The notes beneath the pieces are model-generated. The model made no database searches. It was given only the letters and a program-made list of their open reading frames with translations, and was not told the origin of the DNA. Of a stretch of DNA of 64,000 bases, positions 1 through 8,419 are shown piece by piece. The position numbers and the translations under genes are program-made. Numbering within the stretch: position 1 is the stretch's first letter; every line of letters begins with the position of its first letter. Source of the stretch: JAOPZW01 sp963788935 (GTDB lineage Bacteria > Actinomycetota > Thermoleophilia > Solirubrobacterales > Solirubrobacteraceae). The stretch spans positions 72,279 through 136,278 of the forward strand of contig CAWBIM010000015.1 of assembly GCA_963788935.1 (NCBI GenBank). Direction: 5' to 3'.

Positions 1-639
1 CGGGAACTCCGGGTCGTCGCGCAGGCCGTCGAAGTCCTCCTCCTCGGCCGCGAAGCGCCGCGCGTCGGGCTCGCGCTCGATCGCGAAGCGCAGGTGCGAC
101 AGCGCATCGTCGCGATGGCCGGCCTTCGCGTGGAAGCAGGCGAGGATGTAGTGGACGCGCGGGTGCTCGGGCCACTCCCCGAGGCCCTCGGCGAGGATCT
201 CGATCGCGCGGTCGTAGTCGCCCGCCTCGTAGAACGGGATGGCGGCGTACCAGTACTCGAAGGGCGACACCGGCAGGCCCGCGCGCGGCCGGCCGCCGAT
301 CACGAACACGGTCGTATCCGCGGCCGCGGCCGTCGCCGCGCGGTGCACGCCGGGCGGGACGAAGACGAGGGTCCCGGCCGGCGCGTCGACCCGCTCCTCC
401 CCCACGGTGAACGCCGCCGCGCCCGAGGCGACGAGGTAGAGCTCCTCGTGGCGGCCGGAGCCGGGGCTGTCCTCGTCGTGGGGCTCGATCAGCGGGTCGC
501 CGCCGGCGTCGGCCGTGTAGGCGTTGACGCCGAACGCCGTGATCCCGAACGGCCGGCGCACCGGGCGCCAGAAGCCGTGCTCGAGCGGGATCCGGTCGAG
601 GTCGTCGAGGTGGATGGTGCGGGCGGGGGGATCGGTCAT
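1..639 (-). CDS. Cupin-TPR protein, 3' end cut by window edge
   Basis: An ATG at 639 opens a minus-strand frame of 213 codons that runs off the left edge, so the C-terminus is missing. Residues about 55-115 form a cupin barrel: RHEELYLVASG carries the H and E of the first metal-binding box, and PAGTLVFVPPGVHRAATA carries the His of the second. From about residue 130 the chain is helical and TPR-like (FYEAGDYDRAIEILAEGL, then DALSHLRFAIEREPDARRF). Cupin-TPR proteins of this kind are common in actinobacteria, but the ligand is unknown. A perfect palindrome lies 50 bp upstream of the start. I infer a small-molecule-binding or scaffold role; no catalytic function can be assigned. Confidence 0.8.
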   Translation of the reverse strand, partial: MTDPPARTIHLDDLDRIPLEHGFWRPVRRPFGITAFGVNAYTADAGGDPLIEPHDEDSPGSGRHEELYLVASGAAAFTVGEERVDAPAGTLVFVPPGVHRAATAAAADTTVFVIGGRPRAGLPVSPFEYWYAAIPFYEAGDYDRAIEILAEGLGEWPEHPRVHYILACFHAKAGHRDDALSHLRFAIEREPDARRFAAEEEDFDGLRDDPEFP

Positions 640-688
640 CGCGCGCGGACGTTACCCACGCCCGGGCCGGGCGCCCGAACGGCGACGT

Positions 689-700
689 TGTCGTACGACA
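689..700. promoter_or_regulatory. 12-bp perfect palindrome, candidate operator
   Basis: TGTCGTACGACA is a perfect 12-bp palindrome between the divergent cupin-TPR gene (start 639) and the small membrane protein gene (start 797). The position suits an operator for a dimeric regulator acting on one or both genes. No regulator gene lies next to it, so the assignment rests on symmetry and position only. Confidence 0.35.
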
Positions 701-796
701 CACGCGGTGCGTGTCCGAGCGCACGGTCGGCGCGGCCGGGCGGACGTACGGTCTGGACGCCTCGCACGAGCCCGCCGATCCCAAGGAGTCCGTCCG

Positions 797-1183
797 ATGA
801 CCGCCCGCCACCCCCGTCGCGCCCCGCGCGCGATCACCGCCGCCCTCGCGACCACCGCGGTCGCGCTCGCCACCGCCGCGCCCGGCGTCGCCCTGCCCGC
901 CGGCGAGGGCGCCGCGGACAGCGCCAAGGTGGTCGCGCACCGGCACTCCGCCGCGGGCGACCTGCGCTCCGAGATGCGGACGAGCAGCCTCGCCGGCACG
1001 ACCGGGGACAACAGCGGCCTCGACGCGACCACCGGCGACGACACGCGGACCACCGTGTCCGGCGCCGACGACGGCGGCGTCACCACGCTGGGCGTCGTCC
1101 TCATCGCCGCGGGCGCGCTCGCGGCCGGCGCCAGCGTCGGCGTCGCCGGCGGCCGCGGTCTCCGCCACCGCGCACTGACTTGA
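797..1183 (+). CDS. Small secreted protein with C-terminal membrane anchor
   Basis: Encodes 128 residues from an ATG preceded by AAGGAG at 783-788. The N-terminus is a classical signal peptide: a basic stretch, then a run of Ala, Thr and Val ending near PGVALPAG. The middle is polar and rich in Thr, Gly and Asp. The C-terminus has one hydrophobic segment (TLGVVLIAAGALAAGASVGV) followed by basic residues, which suggests anchoring with the bulk outside the cell. There is no LPXTG motif. The architecture resembles other short anchored proteins of this group, such as the one at 63285-63807. The function is unknown. Confidence 0.65.
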   Translation: MTARHPRRAPRAITAALATTAVALATAAPGVALPAGEGAADSAKVVAHRHSAAGDLRSEMRTSSLAGTTGDNSGLDATTGDDTRTTVSGADDGGVTTLGVVLIAAGALAAGASVGVAGGRGLRHRALT

Positions 1184-1190
1184 GAGGGCT

Positions 1191-1231
1191 GCGCCGCCGG
1201 ACCGGTCCGGGGGGCTCCGGTCCGGCGGCGC
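1191..1231 (+). terminator. Strong GC stem-loop after 797-1183
   Basis: A 15-bp perfect stem (1191-1205 with 1217-1231, loop of 11) starts 7 bp after the stop codon at 1183. No T-run follows, as is usual for actinobacterial intrinsic terminators. It should also insulate the DUF2277 gene that starts at 1255. Confidence 0.65.
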
Positions 1232-1254
1232 CGGCGGTCCCCTACGCTTGGGGC

Positions 1255-1524
1255 ATGTGCCGCAACATCCGCCCGCTCCACAACTTCGAGCCTCCGGCGA
1301 GCGCCGAGGAGGCACGGGATGCCGCCCTGCAGTACGTGCGCAAGATCTCCGGCTACACGAAGCCGTCGCGCGCGAACGAGGAGGCCTTCGCCCGCGCGGT
1401 CGACACGATCACGGCCGCGACGACGCAGCTCCTCGACGAGCTCGTCACGACGGCGCCGCCGAAGGACCGCGAGGTCGAGGCGGCCAAGGCGCGGGCCCGC
1501 AGCGCCGCGCGCTACGCGGCGTAG
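1255..1524 (+). CDS. DUF2277 family protein
   Basis: Encodes 89 residues with the hallmark start of the family, MCRNIRPLHNFEPPAS, followed by a helical region with ALQYVRKISGYTKPS. Length and N-terminus match DUF2277, a short soluble protein widespread in actinobacteria and some proteobacteria and of unknown function. The N-terminal Cys and His are conserved in the family and could bind a metal; that is inference. The start is the only sensible ATG, and no strong ribosome-binding site precedes it. The gene is monocistronic, between a stem-loop and a convergent small gene. Confidence 0.85.
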   Translation: MCRNIRPLHNFEPPASAEEARDAALQYVRKISGYTKPSRANEEAFARAVDTITAATTQLLDELVTTAPPKDREVEAAKARARSAARYAA

Positions 1525-1557
1525 CGCGCTTCAGAAGGGCGGTAGGACGCGGCGGCG

Positions 1558-1794
1558 CTACGAGGCGACCGCGGCCAGCTTGGGGCGCGACGCGGCGTAG
1601 GCGTAGGGGTGATGGAAGACGTCCATCGGCTTCTCGCCGGCGCGGACCTCGATGGCGAAGGACTCCTCGGTGCGGGCGTCGGCGACGGCGACGATGCAGA
1701 CGTCGTCGTGCGGGCGCCAGAGGAGGCGGACCTCGATGCCATCGCTGAGGCGACGGTCGAGCTCGCGGGTCAGGGTGGTCGTCTCGGCGGTCAT
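1558..1794 (-). CDS. Small conserved hypothetical protein
   Basis: Encodes 78 residues from an ATG at 1794 with GGATCACC just upstream as a weak ribosome-binding site. The sequence is mixed acidic and basic with no signal peptide or membrane segment. It contains RLLWRPHDDVCIVAVADA, then a predicted beta-hairpin and FHHPYAYAA near the end. The alternating hydrophobic strands suggest a small alpha/beta fold. Similar short proteins occur in Solirubrobacterales, but I cannot name a family. The open frame continues upstream of this ATG, and the longer form is unlikely given its composition. Confidence 0.6.
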   Translation of the reverse strand: MTAETTTLTRELDRRLSDGIEVRLLWRPHDDVCIVAVADARTEESFAIEVRAGEKPMDVFHHPYAYAASRPKLAAVAS

Positions 1795-1981
1795 GGTGAT
1801 CCTGTTATCGGCGGGGGCGGACTGTGCCTTGACTGTCGCAGCGCGACGCGCGTCCTGACAGCGCGCCAGCCCCCCGAACGGGCGAGCGGCTGACCGGTGA
1901 GACGGGGGTGTGGACGTCCGCACCGGCACCCCCGGGACCGCACGGTCCCCGGGAGCGCCGGATGCGACGTCGTCTCCGCGC

Positions 1982-3544
1982 CTACCGGCGCTCGGTCTCG
2001 CCCTTGAAGTTCGCGCGGCCGGCCCGCCGGCCCGCGTCCCCGTGGCTCTTGACCGTGCCGCCGTCGACGATCGGGTTGCGCGTGTTCGCGAGCTGGAACA
2101 GCACGTCCGCCGCGGCGTCCTTCATCTCGCCGAACACCTGGAGGTTCAGGTTGGCGATCGTGTCGCACGCCTCGTGGTAGCACGGGTCGAGCTGCGCACC
2201 GACGATGCCGCCGTAGAGCGCCTGCTGCTCCTTGGTCTTCTTCTCCTCCGCCCCGGTGAAGATGCCGCCGGCGGGGATGCCCGCGTCGGTGAACGCGACG
2301 TAGTCCGAGCGCCCGTCGAACGGGATCGGCTCGTTGGCCTGGCCCTGGCGGTCGAACCAGCCCGTGAACAGCGACTCGATGAAGCCCGAGCCGTTCGGCC
2401 CGGACACGTCGGGTCCGAAGGTCGAGCCGTCGCCGTCGTAGACCTGCCGCGCCCAGTTCGGCGACGCGACCATGTCGAAGTCGAGCATCGCGATGATCTG
2501 CGCCTTCTCGTCGTCGGAGAGCTGGTCGACGTAGAACTGCGAGCCGAGCAGGCCGAGCTCCTCGGCGCCGACCCACAGGAACCGCACGTGGTTGCGCGGC
2601 GTCCTGCCCGCCTTGCCGAGGTGGCGGGCGAGCTCGAGGTCCATCGCCGTGCCCGAGCCGTCGTCGTTGATGCCCGGCCCGGCGAGGACCGAGTCGTTGT
2701 GGGCGCTGACGACGACGGTGCGGTCCGGGTCGCCGAACGGCGAGTCGGCGATCACGTTGTTCGTGATGCGCGTCTCGGCGATGGTCTGCGTGACCAGATG
2801 CCAGGTGACCGTCGCGCCGCCGCGGATGGCCGTCACGGCGTCCGCGCCGAACCCGTAGCTCACGCCGACGACCGGGATCCCGTGCCCGGGAGCGTCGAGC
2901 CCGCCCTGCAGGAGCGACTGGCGCTCGTCCTGACCGGGCTTCGCCGCCTGGCCCTCGTTGAAGATGACGGCCGCGCTCGCGCCGGCCGCCTCGGCGTTGT
3001 TCGCCTTCACCTCGAAGGTGCACGTGCCGCGCTGGATGAGCGCGACGGCGCCCGCCGGGAAGCCGGCGAAGTCCGCGGCCTCACAGCCCGAGTTCGACGT
3101 GCTCGCGGGCGCGGCCGGGTCCATCGGCACCGTCACGTCCACCGGCGCCACCGCGGCGGTGACGTCGCCCGAGCCCGAGTACGTCATCAGCGCGTAGTCG
3201 GTCTCCTCGGTGAACGTCGCGGGCGTCGGGCTCGTCTGCGCGAACGTCGCCGGGGCGGTCTCCTGGAAGAACGGGAACTCGAACGGCTGCAGCTTCGCGT
3301 CCCATCCGGCCGCGCGCATCGTCTTCAGCACGTAGTCGGTGGTCGCGGTGTTGCCCGGCGTGCCCGCGGCGCGGGTCCCGCCGTTCTGGTCGGCGAAGCG
3401 CTGCAGCGCCCGCTCGTGGACCAGCATGTTCTTGACGGTCACCTTCTGCCGGTACGGCTTCGAGTTGAAGTCGTCCCGGGCCTGGGCGACGCCCGGCAGC
3501 GCGAGGACGGCGACCGTGACGGCCGCCATCAGGGCTCGTCGCAT
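1982..3544 (-). CDS. Secreted M28 zinc peptidase with PA domain
   Basis: Encodes 520 residues. The start at 3544 is chosen because GGGAGGAAAGAGG precedes it and a signal peptide (MRRALMAAVTVAVLALPGVA) follows at once. A protease-associated (PA) insert near residues 130-240 contains PAGAVALIQRGTCTFEVKAN. The M28 catalytic core follows: His282 (VVVSAHNDSV), Asp294 (GINDDGSG), Glu328/Glu329 (VGAEELGLLG), Asp357 (MLDFDMV) and a late His in CYHEACD. This is the two-zinc aminopeptidase site (aminopeptidase Y/Ywad type), so the protein probably releases N-terminal amino acids outside the cell. It faces the divergent GH13 gene; both could serve nutrient scavenging, which is inference. Confidence 0.9.
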   Translation of the reverse strand: MRRALMAAVTVAVLALPGVAQARDDFNSKPYRQKVTVKNMLVHERALQRFADQNGGTRAAGTPGNTATTDYVLKTMRAAGWDAKLQPFEFPFFQETAPATFAQTSPTPATFTEETDYALMTYSGSGDVTAAVAPVDVTVPMDPAAPASTSNSGCEAADFAGFPAGAVALIQRGTCTFEVKANNAEAAGASAAVIFNEGQAAKPGQDERQSLLQGGLDAPGHGIPVVGVSYGFGADAVTAIRGGATVTWHLVTQTIAETRITNNVIADSPFGDPDRTVVVSAHNDSVLAGPGINDDGSGTAMDLELARHLGKAGRTPRNHVRFLWVGAEELGLLGSQFYVDQLSDDEKAQIIAMLDFDMVASPNWARQVYDGDGSTFGPDVSGPNGSGFIESLFTGWFDRQGQANEPIPFDGRSDYVAFTDAGIPAGGIFTGAEEKKTKEQQALYGGIVGAQLDPCYHEACDTIANLNLQVFGEMKDAAADVLFQLANTRNPIVDGGTVKSHGDAGRRAGRANFKGETERR

Positions 3545-3780
3545 CTGTACCTCTTTCCTCCCAGCGGCCGCTCCGTGGCCGCGCAAAAAGACGCGGTTAG
3601 GCCTCCCACCCTCCCGCCTTCTGTCAGCAGGATGACCGATCGTGCGGCGGCGTGCGGCCCGGTGCGACGGGCGGGGTCCCACCCGGACCGCAGCCGGCGG
3701 CGAATCCTCCTACCGTGCATTTCGCCCGCCGCGAACGGGCACTCACACGACGCAATCGGTGCGCCGCCGAGCCCGGCGGC

Positions 3781-6096
3781 ATGGAGCGTGCCTTGACGAA
3801 GAGCATCGAAGACCCCGCCCCCGAAGTCCTCGAGGAGGACCGCCGCTTCGCCACGGCCGAGCACCGGCTGGAGGAGGGCGGGGAGCATCTCCCGAGCGAG
3901 ATCACCTACGACGAGCAGCGCTACCCGGCGCGCCCGACCCGGCTGCGGCCGGTCGCGCGGCGGCGCCTGCGCGACCGCGTCCGCGAGGCGGTCCAGGGCG
4001 ACGCGGGCGCGGGCAACGGCAAGTACGTGAAGTGGCTCGTCGAGGAGTCGATGCTCTGGGACGCCAAGCAGCTGGCGATCCAGCTCTCGGGCCAGGGGAG
4101 CATGTTCCAGAACCCGTTCGCCCACCCGAACCCGCGCGCCGCGCTGGCGCGGGCCTCGGTGTGGTTCACCGCCTACCCCCTGTCGTTCATCACCCGCCCG
4201 GGGCAGTCGTTCCTCTCCGGCCTCGCCGACCCGGCGCTCTGGCAGGCGTTCACGCAGATCGGGATCGACGCCGTCCACACCGGCCCGGTCAAGCAGGCGG
4301 GCGGCCTCGACGGCTGGCGTCAGACGCCGTCCGTCGACGGCCATTTCGACCGCATCAGCATGCAGGTCGATCCGGCCTTCGGGACCGAGGAGCAGTTCCG
4401 CACCCTCTGCGCGACGGCGGCCGAGTACAACGGCACCGTCATCGACGACATCGTCCCGGGCCACACCGGCAAGGGGGCGGACTTCCGCCTGGCCGAGATG
4501 GGCTACGCCGACTACCCCGGCATCTACCACATGGTCGGGATCGCCCCCGAGGACTGGCACCTGCTGCCCGACATCCCCGAGGGCCACGACGCCGTGAACC
4601 TCGACGCGGAGGCCGAGGCCGCGCTCGAGCGCGCCGGCTACATCATCGGGCGCCTGCAGCGCGTGATCTTCTACGAGCCGGGCGTCAAGGAGACGAACTG
4701 GAGCGCCACAGGCGCGGTCAAGGGCGTCGACGGCGTCGAGCGCCGCTGGGTCTACCTGCACTACTTCAAGTCCGGCCAGCCCTCGATCAACTGGCTCGAC
4801 CCGTCGTTCGCCGGGATGCGCCTGGTCATCGGCGACGCGCTCCACGCGCTCGCGGACCTCGGCTCGGGCGCGCTGCGCCTGGACGCCAACGGCTTCCTCG
4901 GGGTCGAGAAGAGCGCCGAGGACCTGCCCGCGTGGTCGGAGGGCCATCCGCTCTCGGAGGCGGCCAACCAGCTCATCGCGAGCATGATCCGCAAGATGGG
5001 CGGCTTCAGCTTCCAGGAGCTGAACCTCACGATGGACGACATCAAGACGATGTCCGAGGACGGGGCCGACCTCTCCTACGACTTCATCACCCGCCCCGCC
5101 TACCACCACGCCCTCGTGATGGGCGACACCGAGTTCCTGCGCCTCACGCTCCGGCTCGCGCTCGAGCTCGGCATCGACTCGGCCTCGCTCGTGCACGCGC
5201 TGCAGAACCACGACGAGCTCACGCACGAGCTCGTCCACTTCGCGACGAAGCACAAGGACGACGTCTACGCCTACGGGGGCGAGGAGATCACCGGCGGCGC
5301 GCTCGCCGAGCGGGTGCGGGCCGACCTCGTCGACCACCTCACGGGCCCGGACGCGCCGTACAACCGCACCTTCACGACGAACGGGATCGCCTGCACGACC
5401 GCATCCGTGATCTGCGCGACCCTCGGCGTGCGCGACCTCGCGGCGATCACGCCCGAGCAGATCGAGCAGGTCACGCGCATCCACCTGCTGCTCGCGATGT
5501 TCAACGCCTTCCAGCCCGGCGTGTTCGCCCTCTCGGGGTGGGACCTGACCGGGATGCTGACGCTCGACAGCGGCGCGGTCTCCGACCTCATCGCCGACGG
5601 CGACACGCGCTGGATCAACCGCGGCGCCCACGACCTCATGGGCGTCAACGGCGAGGCGACGCAGTCGGAGGGCGGGATGCCCGCGGGCCGCAGCCTCTAC
5701 GGCCCGCTGTCCGCCCAGCTCCAGGACCCGCGGTCGTTCGCCAGTCGCCTGGGCCGGGTCATCGCCGTCCGCCGCGAGCACGCGATCGCGACCGCGACCC
5801 AGGTCGACATCCCCGACGTCTCACAGCGGGCGATGCTCGTGATGGTCCACCGGCTGGGCGCCGCGGGCGGGCCGCTGCAGGTCATGGTGCTGAACTTCTC
5901 GGGCGAGCCGATCACCGGCACCGTGCGCTCGGAGCACGTGCCGCCGGGGTCGGCGATCACCGACATGGTCTCCGGGGAGCCCGTCGGGACCGTCGACGAC
6001 CTGCACAGCTTCAGCGTCGCGCTCGAGGCCTACGACGGGACGTCGCTGCTCGTGACCCCGGCGGCCGAGCCGGCGCAGGACGCGCCGGCGGCGTAG
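3781..6096 (+). CDS. GH13 alpha-amylase superfamily protein, specificity unclear
   Basis: Encodes 771 residues. All three GH13 catalytic acids are present: Asp368 as nucleophile (GALRLDANGF), Glu413 as acid/base (FSFQELNLT) and Asp478 (LQNHDELTHEL). The long N-terminal region, the IYHMVGIAPEDWHLLPD segment and a C-terminal beta domain (from about residue 690) resemble trehalose-synthase-like or glucosyltransferase-like GH13 members more than secreted amylases. There is no signal peptide, so it acts in the cytoplasm, probably on maltose, trehalose or short glucans. An alternative start is TTG at 3793, with GGAG at 3783-3786 correctly spaced. The subfamily and substrate cannot be settled by eye. 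Confidence 0.82.
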   Translation: MERALTKSIEDPAPEVLEEDRRFATAEHRLEEGGEHLPSEITYDEQRYPARPTRLRPVARRRLRDRVREAVQGDAGAGNGKYVKWLVEESMLWDAKQLAIQLSGQGSMFQNPFAHPNPRAALARASVWFTAYPLSFITRPGQSFLSGLADPALWQAFTQIGIDAVHTGPVKQAGGLDGWRQTPSVDGHFDRISMQVDPAFGTEEQFRTLCATAAEYNGTVIDDIVPGHTGKGADFRLAEMGYADYPGIYHMVGIAPEDWHLLPDIPEGHDAVNLDAEAEAALERAGYIIGRLQRVIFYEPGVKETNWSATGAVKGVDGVERRWVYLHYFKSGQPSINWLDPSFAGMRLVIGDALHALADLGSGALRLDANGFLGVEKSAEDLPAWSEGHPLSEAANQLIASMIRKMGGFSFQELNLTMDDIKTMSEDGADLSYDFITRPAYHHALVMGDTEFLRLTLRLALELGIDSASLVHALQNHDELTHELVHFATKHKDDVYAYGGEEITGGALAERVRADLVDHLTGPDAPYNRTFTTNGIACTTASVICATLGVRDLAAITPEQIEQVTRIHLLLAMFNAFQPGVFALSGWDLTGMLTLDSGAVSDLIADGDTRWINRGAHDLMGVNGEATQSEGGMPAGRSLYGPLSAQLQDPRSFASRLGRVIAVRREHAIATATQVDIPDVSQRAMLVMVHRLGAAGGPLQVMVLNFSGEPITGTVRSEHVPPGSAITDMVSGEPVGTVDDLHSFSVALEAYDGTSLLVTPAAEPAQDAPAA

Positions 6097-6104
6097 CGGA
6101 CGCG

Positions 6105-6443
6105 TCAGTCCTCGGTCGCGCGCTTGTCCGGGCAGGCCGAGCAGGACACGACGCGCAACGCGCGGACCGGCCCGGCCTGGATGAGCTGGGTGACCATCGT
6201 CTCGCGGCCCCGGGTCGACGCGCCGCAGCCCATGCAGCGGTCGCTGAGCTGCGCGGGGCGGCTCACGTTCCGCGGGGTCGGGGCGTACAGCCCGGTGCCC
6301 GGGCCGACGACGGCGCGCGGCCGCGGCGGCGCGGGGCGGACGAAGGCGCCGGCCTCGATGTCCTCGCCGACCACCGGCGGGGCCGGCGGCGCGGGCACGG
6401 CGGCGATGCGGTGACGGTTGCGGCGGGTGGTGGGCTGAGCCAT
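6105..6443 (-). CDS. Small Pro-rich protein with two CxxC pairs
   Basis: Encodes 112 residues from ATG 6443. The first half is basic and rich in Pro and Ala, probably disordered. The second half carries CMGC and, about 30 residues later, CSAC, the spacing of a zinc ribbon. No signal peptide is present. The gene is convergent with the GH13 gene, 8 bp past its stop. A nucleic-acid-binding or protein-binding zinc ribbon is a reasonable guess, but no named family is recognised. Confidence 0.6.
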   Translation of the reverse strand: MAQPTTRRNRHRIAAVPAPPAPPVVGEDIEAGAFVRPAPPRPRAVVGPGTGLYAPTPRNVSRPAQLSDRCMGCGASTRGRETMVTQLIQAGPVRALRVVSCSACPDKRATED

Positions 6444-6522
6444 GCCCCCGGTATCGGCGCGGTGAGCGCGCGGCAAGCGTCGGAGGCCGCGGACGTGGAC
6501 GGGTGTCCGGGCGGCGCGAGAC

Positions 6523-6888
6523 CTACGCCGGGGCGGACGCGTCGGGCAGGGACGGCGCCCGGCACGCGCGGTGTGATTCGCCGCGCTCGCTGACGCCTTC
6601 GTACATGTCGACCTTGTAGTCGATGAGGTCCAGGCAGCGCGAGAGCTCGCGCATCTGGCCGGCCAGGCGCTCCTGGTGCTCGCGCAGCAGCACGAGACGC
6701 TCGGCCTCGGTCCCCTCGCCCTCGCGGACGAGCTCCGCGTAGGCACGCAGCGCCGACAGCGGCATGCCCGTCGCCCGGAAGGTCGCGCACAGCAGCAGCC
6801 ACTCGACGTGGTCCTCGGAGAAGACGCGGCGCCCGGACACCCGGTCGACGGGCTCGGCCATGAGGCCCTCGCGCTCGTAGAAGCGCAC
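6523..6888 (-). CDS. MerR-family regulator with a damaged 5' end
   Basis: From GTG 6888 the protein begins inside the DNA-binding domain. The same frame upstream, to about 6927, still reads as MerR helix-turn-helix (EVARRTGLSAHTVRFYEREG), but no ATG or GTG exists before a stop at 6967-6969. The rest is typical of MerR: wing residues (VSGRRVFSEDHVEWL), then a dimerisation helix (LVLLREHQERLAGQMRELS) and DYKVDMYEG. It would bind DNA as a dimer and sense a small molecule. It abuts the divergent aldo/keto reductase gene with no spacer, so the first few codons and the shared promoter appear to be missing here. The reductase is its likely target. Confidence 0.75.
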   Translation of the reverse strand: MRFYEREGLMAEPVDRVSGRRVFSEDHVEWLLLCATFRATGMPLSALRAYAELVREGEGTEAERLVLLREHQERLAGQMRELSRCLDLIDYKVDMYEGVSERGESHRACRAPSLPDASAPA

Positions 6889-6929
6889 CGTGTGGGCGCT
6901 CAGGCCGGTGCGGCGGGCGACCTCCCCCC

Positions 6930-7976
6930 GTGCGCTACCGACCGCTCGGCCGCACCGGCATCGAGGTCAGCGCCTACTGCCTCGGCACGATGATGTTCGG
7001 CGCCATCGCCAACCCGGACCACGACGACTGCGCGCGGATCATCCACACCGCGCTCGATCGCGGCATCAACTTCGTCGACACCGCCGACATGTACGGCCTG
7101 GGCGAGGCCGAGACGATCGTCGGCAAGGCGCTCGGACCGCGCCGCGACGAGGTCGTGCTCGCGACGAAGGGCCACTTCCCGATGGGCGACGGGCCGAACC
7201 GCAGCGGCAACTCGCGCCGCTGGCTGCAGCGGGCCGTCGAGGACAGCCTCCGGCGCCTGCAGACCGACTGGATCGACCTCTACCAGGTCCACCGCCCCGA
7301 CCCGGCGACCGACATCGAGGAGACGCTCGGCGTCCTCTCGGACCTCGTCCACCAGGGCAAGATCCGCGCGTTCGGCTGCTCGACGTTCCCGGCCGAGCAG
7401 ATCGTCGAGGCCCACCACGTCGCCGAGCGCGCCGGGCTGCTGCGCTTCCGCACCGAGCAGCCGCCGTACTCGATGCTCGCCCGCGGGATCGAGACCTCGG
7501 TTCTGCCGGTCTGCGAGCGCTACGGGATGGGCGTGCTCGTCTGGAGCCCGCTCGCCTCCGGGTTCCTGAGCGGCCGCATCCAACGCGGGCGGCCCGTCGC
7601 GGACACGATGAACCGTCCCGCGGTCCAGCCCGACCGCTTCGACCTCTCGCGCCCGGAGAACGTCGCCAAGCTCGACGCGACCGAGCGCCTGGCCGCGCTC
7701 GCCGAGGACGCGGGCTGCTCGCTCCCGGCCCTCGCGATCGCGTTCACGATCGCCCACCGCGCGGTGACGTCCGCGATCCTCGGCCCCCGCACCCTCGACC
7801 AGCTCGAGAGCCTGCTCGACGACGCGGCCCTCACGCTCGACGACGAGACGCTCGACCGCATCGACGAGATCGTCCCGCCCGGCACGAACCTCACGGTCGA
7901 CGGCACCTGGCGCTCGCCGGCGCTCAGCGACCCGGCCCTGCGCCGGCGGGCGGTCGCCGACCGGGTGGCCGCCTAG
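6930..7976 (+). CDS. Aldo/keto reductase
   Basis: Encodes 348 residues from GTG 6930 (MRYRPLGRTGIEVS). The AKR tetrad is complete: Asp50 and Tyr55 (FVDTADMYGLG), Lys80 (LATKGHF) and His121 (LYQVHRPD). It is an NADPH-dependent cytosolic (alpha/beta)8-barrel enzyme reducing aldehydes or ketones; the closest styles are the AKR11/YhdN-like bacterial enzymes. No ribosome-binding site is possible upstream because the divergent merR frame comes right up to the start codon. That is abnormal and suggests lost sequence between the genes. The substrate is unknown. Confidence 0.9.
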   Translation: MRYRPLGRTGIEVSAYCLGTMMFGAIANPDHDDCARIIHTALDRGINFVDTADMYGLGEAETIVGKALGPRRDEVVLATKGHFPMGDGPNRSGNSRRWLQRAVEDSLRRLQTDWIDLYQVHRPDPATDIEETLGVLSDLVHQGKIRAFGCSTFPAEQIVEAHHVAERAGLLRFRTEQPPYSMLARGIETSVLPVCERYGMGVLVWSPLASGFLSGRIQRGRPVADTMNRPAVQPDRFDLSRPENVAKLDATERLAALAEDAGCSLPALAIAFTIAHRAVTSAILGPRTLDQLESLLDDAALTLDDETLDRIDEIVPPGTNLTVDGTWRSPALSDPALRRRAVADRVAA

Positions 7977-8003
7977 CCGCGTCGGCACCGCGGGACGGAG
8001 CGG

Positions 8004-8411
8004 TCAGGCCTTGCTCATGACCTCGTCGAGCTCCGAGACGAGTGCAGCGACGCGCCGCGCGATGTCATCCCGGGTCGCGCGTACCTCCTCGACGGGACGC
8101 CCCTTCGGGTCGGGTAGCTCCCAGTCGACGTAGCGCTTCCCCGGGATGTACGGGCACTCGTCGCCGCAGCCCATCGTCACGACGACGTCCGCCTGCTCGG
8201 CGAGCCCGCGGGTGAGCAGCTGCGGCACGCGGTCAGCGACGTCGATACCGAGCTCGCGCATCACCTCGACGACCTCGGGGTGGACTCGGTCGGCCGGCGT
8301 CGTGCCGGCGGAGAGCGCGCGATGGCGGCCGGCGGAGGCGCGCTCGAACAGCGCCGCGCTCATCTGGGAGCGCCCGGCGTTGTGGCGGCAGACGAACAAG
8401 GCGGTGGCCAT
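8004..8411 (-). CDS. arsC: Arsenate reductase, LMW phosphatase type
   Basis: Encodes 135 residues. The phosphatase-like loop C8-x5-R14 (CRHNAGRS) binds arsenate. Cys82 and Cys86 (TMGCGDECPYIPG) are placed to relay the disulfide as in thioredoxin-coupled ArsC, and DWELPDP supplies the Asp of the family. It reduces arsenate to arsenite in the cytoplasm. It is last in arsR-arsM-arsC, starting 8 bp after arsM ends, so it should be co-transcribed and derepressed by arsenite through ArsR. No arsenite efflux pump is present in the window, so the arsenite made would be handled by ArsM here or by a pump elsewhere. Confidence 0.92.
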   Translation of the reverse strand: MATALFVCRHNAGRSQMSAALFERASAGRHRALSAGTTPADRVHPEVVEVMRELGIDVADRVPQLLTRGLAEQADVVVTMGCGDECPYIPGKRYVDWELPDPKGRPVEEVRATRDDIARRVAALVSELDEVMSKA

Positions 8412-8419
8412 GTCGGTGC

